Positions 26,601 to 35,116 of a DNA stretch of 64,000 bases are shown here, one piece after another. Source of the stretch: Paraburkholderia sartisoli. GTDB lineage: Bacteria > Pseudomonadota > Gammaproteobacteria > Burkholderiales > Burkholderiaceae. Each line of letters starts with the position of its first letter. The stretch's first letter is position 1. The DNA is taken from positions 496,001 to 560,000 of the forward strand of contig NZ_FNRQ01000003.1 in NCBI RefSeq assembly GCF_900107685.1, read 5' to 3'. Both the position numbers and the translations under genes were made by a program. The notes under the pieces were generated by a model that made no database searches, was not told where the DNA came from, and saw only the letters and a list, made by a program, of their open reading frames with translations.

Positions 26601-27688
26601 ACGTCCGCTTTCTCGTCCGTTTTGGCACCGGAGGCCGCTGGCACAATCGAGGCCGGCGTCGTGGCCGCCACGCGTTGCACATGCACGGCGCCCCACCCTC
26701 GCGTGCCGGCACCGAAGCGCTCGCGCATCGTGCCGCTCGCCTGCGGCCCGTCCATATACGCATACGGCGTTTGCTGCGCAGCAGCCGTTGCACGACGTGC
26801 CAGCCTGAACGACGCGTACCGGAACATCGCACGCGGTTCCGGCTGTGCAGCCGCGAAACGCGCCAGCGCGGTCGCGTAGCGACGCGCGAGATCCGGCCGG
26901 TTCGCGGCCCGCGCGAGGTCCAGCAGGACGATCAGCGTTTCCTTGTCTTCGGCGAGCACGCCGGCGTGCAGATCGGCAGCGGCCAGCGCCTCGTCCAGCA
27001 GGTTGCCCGACTGCAGCGCGCGAATGCCAGCCAGGAAGTTGCGGCGCCGGGCGTCGAGCGTCGTCGCCGTATCCTGCTCGCGGAACCATGCATCGGCGGC
27101 GTGCGGATAGTCGCCGATAAAGAGCGCATAGCGCGACACCTGCGCGTTCCATTGCGTGTGACGTGCAGGGTCCTGCGCGGCGAGACGCTCGTATAGCTGC
27201 ATCGCCAGTTGCGGTGCGTCGGCGGCTGCCGCGCGCTGCGCGAGCAACTGCAGATCGGGCGTCGGCCATGCAAGGCTCGCGGCGGCCTCGAACTGCGCGC
27301 GCAGTTTCGCCGAAGCCGCGGCGCGAAGCGGATCGCTCGCCGGAATCGCGAACGTCTGCTGTTCGGCGACCGACAGCCGCAGCAGGATCGCCTTGCGATG
27401 CATCGGCTCGCTGTTCAGCGCGTCCATCCGCTGTGCGATGTGCAGCACGTCGTCGAGACGGCCGAGGCGGGCATACTGCTCGCCCAGCAGCGCGAGAAAT
27501 TCCGGGCTCGCGGGCTGCACACGCAGCCACGCTTCGAGATACGCGACGCTCACTTCGCTCGGCGCGGCGCTGGATATCATGCGTTCGCGCAGGCCGCCGC
27601 GCGGCCACGCCGCGTAGAAGATCAGCAGCACGACGGCGGCGAGCAGCGTCACGAGCCACGGCGACGCGATACGGGGACGCTGGGTCAT
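23684..27688 (-). CDS. pelB: Pel export porin PelB (TPR scaffold plus beta-barrel)
   Basis: PelB spans the periplasm and outer membrane: an N-terminal anchor, a long superhelix of TPRs that binds PelA, and a C-terminal beta-barrel export pore. The 1334-residue product is longer than the Pseudomonas protein (about 1190). A transmembrane helix sits at residues 11-27 (WLVTLLAAVVLLIFYAAWP). Repeats run to about residue 1000, with an Ala/Lys-rich insertion near residues 340-375 (TDEKADVKADAKKATKTASP) that may account for part of the extra length. The last 300 or so residues alternate polar and hydrophobic strands and end in Tyr-Ser-Trp-Phe-Tyr, an aromatic-ended barrel strand. The ATG at 27686-27688 is one base from the pelA stop; an in-frame GTG at 27700 is an alternative. 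Confidence 0.95.
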   Translation of the reverse strand: MTQRPRIASPWLVTLLAAVVLLIFYAAWPRGGLRERMISSAAPSEVSVAYLEAWLRVQPASPEFLALLGEQYARLGRLDDVLHIAQRMDALNSEPMHRKAILLRLSVAEQQTFAIPASDPLRAAASAKLRAQFEAAASLAWPTPDLQLLAQRAAAADAPQLAMQLYERLAAQDPARHTQWNAQVSRYALFIGDYPHAADAWFREQDTATTLDARRRNFLAGIRALQSGNLLDEALAAADLHAGVLAEDKETLIVLLDLARAANRPDLARRYATALARFAAAQPEPRAMFRYASFRLARRATAAAQQTPYAYMDGPQASGTMRERFGAGTRGWGAVHVQRVAATTPASIVPAASGAKTDEKADVKADAKKATKTASPATTTSAANRDVAGLVFQSFVEAGDLPSAQKIASEQVEKDPHSAVWLKRLAQVAEWNNASPLALKSWLAYAEMSNDPAAWANVLRIAPMLDDDRAYLAALRHASQANPDNLKLVDDVVATYERLGLPDEALAFLASLPRGAQGNAIDERMGTLDERAGKDDAALAVYHRLQAHNPENATYALRTASLLYRHGDYKGAFDALQKARDGAKNDDEAFWRNYAQLARLLQQDKAANDGYAHLLATGVATPEDLGDMTYFYDPWPIDAARTSELQYRRDGTPRALQNAIYYYTEAQAPERVAALLASLTPAQQAAAEADPGFLGARAEYYRLTDRPFDALHDLQRAMTLPGAPNDLRTALLWMLVDYGTDSELRAALARWRDASQRTSSLWEPYAAAELRLDRPVAALGYLRLEAATMSRDPLWLLAYADAQEAAGRPDLAWSIRRTVWVRMQSDEQAVATRGRGASAALKRRAGRDADTREQLAGQGVTLATIFENGDVSKALLDSLFANDPSRQKTPLERRSLLGDVRGLPPVASKDAAARDDGRLKSAVAKDVAVAWALSTESLPLAKRWLARQYASRLLQPGDAQLAIALADRDTTTMNRVLDREGGRLPIDNRIDALSAVDRPDAAQRLAFRGLEGAPDNTDLHTRVIETALDWPQSIGASVTSYVEHPLDYIEQTLSGSRKIAERYMVGVTGTQRFQRSTDETQLINVPSVDRSFEFFARRQTLDSALMVTAGRREALDSFYTLALDGETGRNSPLTLTAHAGRNETAPETQTLQVGGMKDNLIAGLTYRVTERLELSGTVEADRFYSQARTYLGSGILSTGEIAYRFHTVYPDFTLRLVGTRGSYAASGQPDALISRIVPAGAGLAGAFIPDTYAQYGLYFGFGNDLREQYTHRWRPFMDVGILHDSIQGWGPQLSVGVAGTVFGGDHLSMYLEHDRVTKVGTPVTEVGARYSWFY

Positions 27689-27689
27689 G

Positions 27690-30551
27690 TTAGCGGCCAC
27701 AGGCGACCTCGACTGACTGGTATTTCACCGCCGGGCCGGCGACGCCCGGCGTGTCGAAACGCAGCGCGTTGCCGTCGCGGCGCGCAGCCACCGCGCGACC
27801 GTCGACGCTCACGCGGCACGTCTGCGCATTCGCCAGCTTCACGAACGGCTGGTAGTAGCCGCCGAAGTCGAAGCGCATGCCGTCCGGCGTGCGCTCGAAG
27901 CGGCGCACGAAGCCGTTTGCCTCGGCGATGTACGGCAGGGTTGCGTTGGCGGCGTTGGCGGCGTTGCCCGCTGCCGATGTGGCGGCGAACGAAACCCGTG
28001 CGCTGCCGTTGTCGATATGGATATACGTGCCGTCCGCACCCGGCGCGAAGCCCGTCACGCCGGGAGACGCGTCGAGCACCGGCGCCTGCGTGCCCGGCCA
28101 GTGCAGCTCGCGCACCTCGCCGTCGCCCCGCACGACCCAACTGGCGCCATTGCTTCCCACGCCACGCGCCACGGCGAACGAGCGCCAGTCGAGCACCTTG
28201 CGGATGTAGTCGGTGACATGCACCGGCAGCACCGGTTGCTTCAGCACCGTCGAGAAAATCTGGTCCAGCGCGTGCAGCGACGCGACCTTGGTGCCGCTGT
28301 ACATGTGGTAGTAGATATCGATCGGCTTGAAGCGGCGCGGCTTGTCGGTCATGTCGAAGGTTTCGAGCACGCGCGTGAAACCGTAGAACGGCCCCAGCCA
28401 TTCGTTCGTGTAGACGTTTTCATCCTGGTTCGGCGCGTAGACCTGATACGCGCCCGGCCCCTTGTCCACGCCGATCGGCGCGATGTTGGTCCAGCTGTTG
28501 TCCGTCTTCGTGATGACCGTGTCGCCGCCGTTGATGTTGAAGACGCCCGCGTCGTACACCTTGCGCACCACGATGCCCGGCGGCTGGCAGTCGCCCGACC
28601 ATTGCAGCACCACTGTCTTCTTGCCCGGCGGTGCAAGGCGCTCGTTGATGTAATCGATCGACCCCGTGATTTCGCGGTCGATGTTGAAGGTGTAGCCAGG
28701 AATGTCCAGCGAGAACGCCGCATCGCCGCCGCCACGATCGACGCGCCGCTCACCCTTGTCGTCGACGTTGTCCCATTCGAACGGATGCGAATACGTGTGC
28801 GTGCCGATCTCGACGTACGGCAGCGCGAACATCTTGCGTGCGATTTCCTCGAGACGCGGCGAGATATCCGGATGCAGGCCCTTCATGCCCACTTCGCCTT
28901 CGATCACGGAGAGTGTCATCGGCACCTTGTAACGCGTGAAGATCTTCTGGTAGAGCGCCTCCCCCGAAAAATCCGCGCCGGGGAATTCCGCGCGCGACGC
29001 GAAGCCGTCACCGTCCACGTGGGTCATGAAGAGGCGCCGGCCGTTTTCGGTCGTCACGCTCGGCGAAGGCATCGTCTGCAGGCGCAGCGCGGCCGTGAGA
29101 AATTTGATCGGCTCTATCGCCCAGCGCTCCTGGTCGACGCCGATGAGCGATTCCACCGTGTACGGATTCAACGCATAGCCACCCCACGGGGTGATCGCGA
29201 CCTGGTCGAGCAGTTCGCCGTTGGCCGACACGCGCAGCAGCGAACGGCTCTTCGAGCCGACGCGCACGCCGAGCAGATCGCGCGCGTCGGGCTTCGGATT
29301 CGTTTCGAAGCCGACCATCGGGTCCCGCGAGACGATGCTCACCGGCGCGGCCGGCGTACCCGGCACGGCTTCGAGATCGAGCGCGGCGCCGCCGTCTTCC
29401 GCGGCATCGAAACCGAACTGGCCGAGAAACACGATCGGCACGTGAGCGGCGATGCGGCCCGCGACCCAGCGGCGCAGCTGCTCCGCATCGGGCACCGCGT
29501 CACGCTGAAACCACGCGACAACGCCCGCATAGCGGTCCGGCGTGATGCCGGAAGGCAGCGCGGAATCGAAGTCCGCGTACTCGACGTCATAGCCGAGATA
29601 GTTGAGCGGCATCGCGAGATCGCGCACGCCGGCGGTGCCATCGAGCGGCTCTTTGGTGTCGCGGTCCTGCAGCACGAGAATCTTGCGCGGCAGCACCTCG
29701 ATCGCGCCGATGCCGACGACGTCGCGCGCCGCGTCCGTCACGTACGGCACCATGCCGGCGGCAACCACCTTCGCCGCGGTCGCACGCGCGCAATCGCGAT
29801 CGTTTCCGTCGCAGTATTCGAGCGAGACCACCGGCACGCCGGTCCGCTGCGTGAACGCGCGGGCGGCCGCCATGCGGCTTTCGCGCAGCGCGTCGGGCAC
29901 CTCGGCCGGTTGCATGCGGGTTTCATCGAGGCCGCGCACGAGCGCGTCGCCCACGACCGCGTACAGCGCCCCGGCGTGCGGCTGGGCAGCCTGCAACGCG
30001 TTCGGGCCGCCGACGACGAGACGCGCGTCGGGGTGCGCGGCGCGAATGGCGTCGATCGCGGCGATCGCAGCCGGCGTCTCCAGCAGGAAGCCGCGATAGC
30101 CGCGCGCCCACAACGGCTCGATCTGCCGTGCGACGAAGTCGGTGGCTGAACCAGCTGCGGCACCATCCGTGCGGGCAAGCCACACGGTATGCGAGAGCGG
30201 ATGAGCGGACGGATCGAAGCCTTGCGCCGGGTCGAGCACCACGGCGTCGAACGCCTGCAACAGATCGACGGGCACATTCGCGCCGTAGAAGAAAGCGAGA
30301 TTGACCGGCGCGGCGGTGTGCGTTGCAACCGTTGCACCCGACGCATCCGCTGCCCCGCTCCGCGCGACCGCCACGGTGTTGCCGGCCGCACTGGATGTGG
30401 CGGCAGGCACGGCCACCCACGGCATCATGCCAATCGCGCTCACCGCGAGCGTGGCCAGCTTGCGTACACAGCCGTTCCAGCCGGTCCCGCGCGTGGCCTT
30501 CGATGAATTCAATGCTGTAACGCTGCCCGATGGCGTCGTGACTCTAGACAT
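27690..30551 (-). CDS. pelA: Pel deacetylase PelA with an altered hydrolase domain
   Basis: PelA deacetylates Pel in the periplasm; in Pseudomonas it also hydrolyses it. The 953-residue product has a long N-terminus with an export segment around residues 30-50. An N-terminal TIM-barrel-like domain spans about 83-285, a middle flavodoxin-like domain about 286-490, and the deacetylase about 500-760. The deacetylase has FMTHVDGDGF (D513/D515) and the metal motif GTHTYSHPF (H585/H589). A beta-rich C-terminus follows. In the hydrolase domain the expected Asp is Glu (E158 in GYRGFLLET) and the expected Glu is Asp (D202 in AVVGDALVRG). About 35 residues before them are missing compared with the separate hydrolase at 16566-17453. 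The domain is probably weak or inactive. First gene of the pel operon. Confidence 0.94.
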   Translation of the reverse strand: MSRVTTPSGSVTALNSSKATRGTGWNGCVRKLATLAVSAIGMMPWVAVPAATSSAAGNTVAVARSGAADASGATVATHTAAPVNLAFFYGANVPVDLLQAFDAVVLDPAQGFDPSAHPLSHTVWLARTDGAAAGSATDFVARQIEPLWARGYRGFLLETPAAIAAIDAIRAAHPDARLVVGGPNALQAAQPHAGALYAVVGDALVRGLDETRMQPAEVPDALRESRMAAARAFTQRTGVPVVSLEYCDGNDRDCARATAAKVVAAGMVPYVTDAARDVVGIGAIEVLPRKILVLQDRDTKEPLDGTAGVRDLAMPLNYLGYDVEYADFDSALPSGITPDRYAGVVAWFQRDAVPDAEQLRRWVAGRIAAHVPIVFLGQFGFDAAEDGGAALDLEAVPGTPAAPVSIVSRDPMVGFETNPKPDARDLLGVRVGSKSRSLLRVSANGELLDQVAITPWGGYALNPYTVESLIGVDQERWAIEPIKFLTAALRLQTMPSPSVTTENGRRLFMTHVDGDGFASRAEFPGADFSGEALYQKIFTRYKVPMTLSVIEGEVGMKGLHPDISPRLEEIARKMFALPYVEIGTHTYSHPFEWDNVDDKGERRVDRGGGDAAFSLDIPGYTFNIDREITGSIDYINERLAPPGKKTVVLQWSGDCQPPGIVVRKVYDAGVFNINGGDTVITKTDNSWTNIAPIGVDKGPGAYQVYAPNQDENVYTNEWLGPFYGFTRVLETFDMTDKPRRFKPIDIYYHMYSGTKVASLHALDQIFSTVLKQPVLPVHVTDYIRKVLDWRSFAVARGVGSNGASWVVRGDGEVRELHWPGTQAPVLDASPGVTGFAPGADGTYIHIDNGSARVSFAATSAAGNAANAANATLPYIAEANGFVRRFERTPDGMRFDFGGYYQPFVKLANAQTCRVSVDGRAVAARRDGNALRFDTPGVAGPAVKYQSVEVACGR

Positions 30552-31934
30552 CCGGTTCCCGTTCGATGGTCGCGGGACGCGCCAGAAGCGCGTCGATCAC
30601 GGTGTTGCCGGTCGCATTGACCGGCCGTGTGTCAACCCGGCGGCAGGGTTCGCCTTCGTGCAGGGCGAAACCCAGGCCGCGCTTATGCAGCCGACGCCGC
30701 GGTCACGCCACGTGGCGCGCGCGTGCGGAGCGGTGCTTCAACGCATCGAGGGAGGTTCTGACAGGAAGGGCTTCCGGCGACGTGCCGGAAATAAAAGGAT
30801 GTGCAGCAGACATGATTCTTTATTCGCTTTTCAGATGAGTTTCTAATTGGGCACGGGCATCTTCGCCCCCGCTGGTTCGAAGATACTGATCCCGCGTCAG
30901 TCAAACTACGCAGTCACCGGCGCCCCGAGACCCAGACATCAAGGCCATATCGCCGGCTGGATTCACCCGCCGCAAACACAATCTGAATAGGCGAATCGGT
31001 CCGCATTCTAACTTCACATCCGCGTAAACACATAAGAGTTTCGAGAAAAATCTTATTAAGAATGCGATTGAGAAAATAAAGTGTACCGGTTTATTTGCTG
31101 CAATCCTGAAAAAACCATTCGCGCAAACGTTAGCGCCCAACGAAATGCATCTGAAACTCATCGAACAGTGCCGGGACTCGCTGGCGACAGGGGTCCATGA
31201 GAATGCCTTCCCGTCACGACGCGCTTCCGGGAGAAGAAAATCCTCATCACTGGACCGCAGGCATATCTCCGGAATGCCCACGTATTAAGGCTTTACGGCT
31301 GCTCCGATATCCACCACCCGACACTCCCTGTTCAGTATCTGGAAATCGTCATTTAGTCGCGTCCGGCGTATACCCTACGCGAGTTAACCCGGCTCGATTA
31401 GTAAACGAACGGGCGTTCCTTATTCCAATTTTATAGCCCGACCCCGAAAACCGTCGAATGAACCTTATTCCTTCCGGCACTGAATTTCGTTCGACGATCT
31501 GCCTCACGGATTCGCGATGTGCATTTGCGTTTCAGAGCGGCATGAAACCCATGCTCCATAAGGGGAAACTCACTTCTGTTCATTATTTTTTATCGGCAAG
31601 CGCGATGTAATTAATACCTGGTTCCAGGCACGCATGCTCCTGACTCGTTCATTCCGGAATGGACGGCATTGAATCCGGATATCGGCCGGCTTGCGCCATC
31701 CTTTCGTGGACAAAATGAAGCGCGCAATTGCAGGACCGAACATCCACATTGAATAACATCGCATGGTTCCCGCCAAAAGCGGTGGCCCGCCAGACCGGAG
31801 ACACGGCTTGAACGCATCGCCTCTGGGCACGGGAGTTGCTGAATTCCGTGCGGCGCTCCCTCACCGACGCGTGAAGCGACGCAGCCGAACAACATCAACT
31901 CATCCGGCAATTCCGTTCACAGGTGGAGGCCTTC
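30552..31934. other. Long intergenic region upstream of pelA (no convincing gene)
   Basis: About 1.38 kb lies between the pelA start and the YtjA-like gene. Roughly 30800-31800 is visibly richer in A and T than the surrounding genes, with runs such as GAGAAAATAAAGTG near 31070. No frame shows protein-like sequence: the longest, about 126 codons on the minus strand from 31281, has no recognisable domain, no ribosome site and atypical composition. The region presumably holds the pel promoter and its control sites. I could not identify a specific operator. Confidence 0.6.
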
Positions 31935-32096
31935 ATGCTTCGTTACGCTGCAATATTTTTCGTCATCGCCATCATCGCCGCCATTTTCGGTTTCGGTGGG
32001 ATCGCCGCTGGCGCGGCTGAAATCGCGAAGGTTCTGTTCTTCATCTTCATCGTGATCTTCCTCGTGACCCTGTTGATGGGCGTCATCCGGCGATAG
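31935..32096 (+). CDS. DUF1328/YtjA-like small membrane protein
   Basis: A 53-residue protein starts [20 protein letters not shown], continues with [20 protein letters not shown] and ends GVIRR. It matches the YtjA (DUF1328) family in length and pattern: two hydrophobic helices joined by a Gly/Ala turn, with the GFGGIA motif. GGAGG at 31925-31929, five bases before the ATG, is a strong ribosome site, and a strong terminator follows. The molecular role is unknown; homologues are often linked to envelope or osmotic stress. Family confidence is high. Confidence 0.92.
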   Translation: MLRYAAIFFVIAIIAAIFGFGGIAAGAAEIAKVLFFIFIVIFLVTLLMGVIRR

Positions 32097-32129
32097 GAGA
32101 CGCGCTCGAGCCCACGACGTCCCCTGGGA

Positions 32130-32178
32130 AGCGGATCGCGCGTCACTGCCTGCATAGTGGCGCGCGATCCGCTTTTTT
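32130..32178 (+). terminator. Rho-independent terminator after the YtjA-like gene
   Basis: A perfect 13-base stem (AGCGGATCGCGCG at 32130-32142 with CGCGCGATCCGCT at 32161-32173) is followed by TTTTTT at 32173-32178. It is 33 bases after the stop. The 246 bases after it, to the next gene at 32425, hold no gene. Confidence 0.92.
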
Positions 32179-32424
32179 GCTTCGTTCGTTGTGAGGACCG
32201 GGCGCCCCGCCGCTCCGGTTCTGGATCGGCAAAAGCCGGCTTGCATGCCGCCGACCCATGATCGCGGGTTGCAGAAATTGCCTGTCGGCTTGCAAGAATT
32301 GCCGCCTTTTGCCGGCAAACCCTGCTGCTATGATTCTGTCGCAGGTAGCGCGTACCGCCTTTGGCTGATCGTCGCGCGGGTTCCCCGCGAGGCGTGACAC
32401 CCCTTCCACTCGAGGAGCCCTGAC

Positions 32425-32811
32425 ATGAGCGACGACGAACAGGCCATCCGCACGCTGATCGACACGTGGATGGCCGCGAGCCGAAGCGGCGACACGGCAA
32501 CCGTGCTGAGCCTCATGACCGATGACGTGATCTTCATGACGCCGGGCCGTCCGCCCTTCGGGAAAGAGACGTTTGCGGCCATGTCCGCGGCGATGCGCGA
32601 CGTCCGGATGGACGGCACGGCGGAGATCGAGGAGCTTCAGGTCGCCGGCGACTGGGCCTTCGTGCGCAACCATCTGAACATCACCATCGGCATGCCGGAC
32701 GAAGCCGCGCCGGTCCATCACGCCGGCCACACGCTGACGATCCTGCGCAAGGACGCGAGCGGACGATGGCTGCTCGCGCGAGACGCGAATCTGGTCGCGG
32801 CAAAAAGCTGA
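32425..32811 (+). CDS. SnoaL-like/SgcJ-EcaC family protein (NTF2 fold)
   Basis: The 128-residue protein starts MSDDEQAIRTLIDTWMAASR and continues GDTATVLSLMTDDVIFMTPG, the standard opening of NTF2-like DUF4440/SgcJ-EcaC proteins: a helix, then the DDVIFM strand. Later strands include WAFVRNHLNITI and HAGHTLTILRKDASGRWLLA. These small cone-shaped domains bind or modify small hydrophobic ligands; no specific substrate can be given. GAGGAGC lies upstream of the ATG at 32425. It is a single-gene unit with a shared terminator downstream. Confidence 0.85.
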   Translation: MSDDEQAIRTLIDTWMAASRSGDTATVLSLMTDDVIFMTPGRPPFGKETFAAMSAAMRDVRMDGTAEIEELQVAGDWAFVRNHLNITIGMPDEAAPVHHAGHTLTILRKDASGRWLLARDANLVAAKS

Positions 32812-32839
32812 ACACTGGCTGAACACTGGACGTAAAAAG

Positions 32840-32870
32840 CGGAAAAGCCGGCACAGTGCCGGCTTTTCCG
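32840..32870. terminator. Bidirectional terminator hairpin
   Basis: GGAAAAGCCGGCAC and GTGCCGGCTTTTCC form a near-perfect inverted repeat with almost no spacer. A-rich and T-rich arms lie on the outside, so it can end both the SnoaL-like gene (plus) and the symporter operon (minus) whose ends converge here. Confidence 0.75.
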
Positions 32871-32934
32871 TGAAACGCAGGGCGGCCATCGCGGCCCGCC
32901 CCTGAAGCATCAGCGCATCGACGCCGCCATTAAA

Positions 32935-34428
32935 TCAGCCGCGCGCGACCACGCCCACCGGCGCGCGCTTCGGCGAGATCGCCGACACGATAAACGTGAT
33001 GACGACATTCGCGACGAGCGCGATCAGGCCGATGTACAGCGGCCACGTCGTGCTGCCGAGATGCAGCGGGTACACCGGTTTGAGCCCCTGCACGATCGCA
33101 AGCCCCGTCCCGATCACGATACCGGCCAGCCAGCCCGCGAGCAGTCCGATCGTCGTCAGACGACGCGTATAAAGCGTAAACACGATCGCCGGGAATATCT
33201 GCAGAATCCACACGCCGCCCAGCAACTGAAGATCGATCGCATACTGCGTCGGCAGGAACACGATGAAGAGCAGCGCGCCGAACTTCACGACGAGCGACGC
33301 CAGCTTCGCGGTCGACGCTTCCTTCGCGGGCGTGATGTCCGGGTTCACCAGCGGACGCCACAGGTTGCGCGTGAACAGGTTCGCCGCGCCGATCGACATG
33401 ATTGCCGCCGGCACCAGCGCGCTGATCGCGATCGCCGCGGCCGCGAAGCCCACGAACCACGACGGGAAGATCGTGCCGAAGAGCGCCGGCACGACGTCCG
33501 ATGCCGACTTCACGTGAACGCCTGCCGCGATCGCCATATAGCCGAGCAACGCGATGAGGCCCAGCAGCAGCGTGTACGCCGGCAGGAAAATCGCGTTCTT
33601 GCGCACCGTCTTCGCCGACGATGAGGACAGCACCGCCGTCATCGTGTGCGGATACATGAACGCGGCCAGCGCCGAACCGAGTGCGAGCGAAGCGTAGGCG
33701 GTGAACTGCGTCGGCTTCAGGATGATGCCGGTCGCGCCGCCCTTCGCCTGGAAGAACTTGTCGGCCGAATCGAACACCGCGCCGTAGCCGCCGAGCTTCG
33801 CCGGAATCAGCCACACCGCCGCGATCACGACGATATAGATCATGATGTCCTTGACGAACGCGATCATCGCCGGCGCGCGCAGGCCGCTCGAATACGTGTA
33901 CACCGCGAGAATCACGAACGCGGTGATGAGCGGCAGCTCGCCTTCCACGCCGAGACCCTTGATCACGACCTGCATGCCGACGAGTTGCAGCGCGATATAC
34001 GGCATCGTCGCCACGATGCCTGTCAGCGCGACGGCCGCCGGCAGCAGCTTGCCGCCGTATTCGCCGTGAACGTAATCGGCCGCGGTGATGTGGTTCTTCG
34101 CGTGCGCGATCTGCCAGAGCTTCGGCATCACGGCGAACACGAACGGATAGACGATGATCGTATACGGCAGCGCGAAAAAGCCATATGCGCCCACCGAATA
34201 CACCAGCGCCGGCACCGCGATCACGGTGTACGCCGTATAGAAGTCACCGCCAACCAGGAACCACGAAATCACGGTACCGAACTGACGGCCACCCAGCCCC
34301 CACTCGTGCAACTGCGTCAGGTCGCCCCGTTTCCAGCGCGCGGCAACGAAGCCGAGCACCGTGACCAGCACGAAGAACGCGATGAACACGCCCATCGCCA
34401 CGCCATCAACCGGTTTGAGTTCGCTCAT
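32935..34428 (-). CDS. Sodium:solute symporter, MctP-type monocarboxylate transporter
   Basis: The 497-residue inner-membrane protein is a sodium:solute symporter (SSS family) with about 13 helices. It starts MSELKPVDGVAMGVFIAFFV. It has the SSS signature region GGRQFGTVISWFLVGGDFYT and the AKNHITAADYVHGEYGGKLL segment typical of the MctP/YhjB-like branch, which in rhizobia takes up lactate, pyruvate and related monocarboxylates. The start overlaps the DUF3311 stop by four bases; this small-plus-large pair is the usual form of the transporter. The longer frame to 34479 lies inside DUF3311 and is rejected. Substrate is inferred from family. Confidence 0.87.
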   Translation of the reverse strand: MSELKPVDGVAMGVFIAFFVLVTVLGFVAARWKRGDLTQLHEWGLGGRQFGTVISWFLVGGDFYTAYTVIAVPALVYSVGAYGFFALPYTIIVYPFVFAVMPKLWQIAHAKNHITAADYVHGEYGGKLLPAAVALTGIVATMPYIALQLVGMQVVIKGLGVEGELPLITAFVILAVYTYSSGLRAPAMIAFVKDIMIYIVVIAAVWLIPAKLGGYGAVFDSADKFFQAKGGATGIILKPTQFTAYASLALGSALAAFMYPHTMTAVLSSSSAKTVRKNAIFLPAYTLLLGLIALLGYMAIAAGVHVKSASDVVPALFGTIFPSWFVGFAAAAIAISALVPAAIMSIGAANLFTRNLWRPLVNPDITPAKEASTAKLASLVVKFGALLFIVFLPTQYAIDLQLLGGVWILQIFPAIVFTLYTRRLTTIGLLAGWLAGIVIGTGLAIVQGLKPVYPLHLGSTTWPLYIGLIALVANVVITFIVSAISPKRAPVGVVARG

Positions 34429-34622
34429 TTGACGCTCCTGTAGACGACGTACAGCAGGAGCGACGTCACCGGCACCCACAGCAGCTGATACCAGTAGAAG
34501 AACGGAAAACCGAGCAGCGACGGCCGCACGTCGTTATAGAACGGCAGCCAGAGTAGCGCGATGTAGGGGATCACCAGGAGTACCCTGGTCCAGGATCGAC
34601 TTGATTGGTCGGATGAGCTCAT
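34425..34622 (-). CDS. DUF3311 small membrane subunit of the symporter
   Basis: The 65-residue protein starts MSSSDQSSRSWTRVLLVIPY. It has two hydrophobic helices (VLLVIPYIALLWLPFYNDVR and FPFFYWYQLLWVPVTSLLLY), the DUF3311 layout with the conserved PFFYWYQ. It precedes and overlaps the symporter gene, so it probably acts as its accessory subunit. The chosen ATG (34620-34622) omits 13 upstream residues that would be possible from 34661; family length favours the shorter form. Confidence 0.85.
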   Translation of the reverse strand: MSSSDQSSRSWTRVLLVIPYIALLWLPFYNDVRPSLLGFPFFYWYQLLWVPVTSLLLYVVYRSVK

Positions 34623-34732
34623 GATAGTTGTGTTATCAGACTGAAAGGAACTTCCGGGCACGGCGAAACGGGACGCCGCTGCACGCTGCTCGTGGCACCG
34701 TGTCGCCAGGAAATGGATAAGAAGGTTCCTGC

Positions 34733-34760
34733 GCGACGGAACGTCTTCCTGTTCCGTCGC
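34733..34760. repeat. Perfect 10-base inverted repeat between the symporter operon and glcB
   Basis: GCGACGGAAC (34733-34742) and GTTCCGTCGC (34751-34760) flank an 8-base loop. It lies 111 bases upstream of the DUF3311 start and 357 upstream of glcB, in a 494-base region with no gene. It could be a regulator site or an RNA hairpin in the DUF3311 leader. No T-tract follows, so it is not a terminator. Confidence 0.6.
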
Positions 34761-35116
34761 GGCGGGAATTATGGGTGATTATTAAAAGATCTGCTGGCGC
34801 GCTGCGTGCCCGCCTGGCGCGTCACGCTGCGACTGGCGCCTGGGCAGCAAGGAACCCGCGGCCGCCGCGAATCGAAGTGAATCGAAGCGATATGAAGAGA
34901 TGGACATGATCGACGGCGCACGCGCGGCTTTCCTCAGCGCACCGCTTTCCGGTACCCTCGAAGGGGGCGTGCCGGTGGGGGTCGACGGCGAGGTCGTCGG
35001 CGCCTCTGGCGTGTCAGGCATGAAGGCGGACCAGGATGCCCAGGGGGCGCGTGCCGGCGCTCACAGGATCGACGCTTGAACGGGCAACAGGCCCATACAG
35101 ACAGACGGAGCAGTTC

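Noticed and set aside
30901..31281. Minus-strand frame of about 126 codons upstream of pelA
   Set aside because: No ribosome site, no recognisable domain, Cys/Arg-rich and composition unlike neighbours; treated as noncoding.
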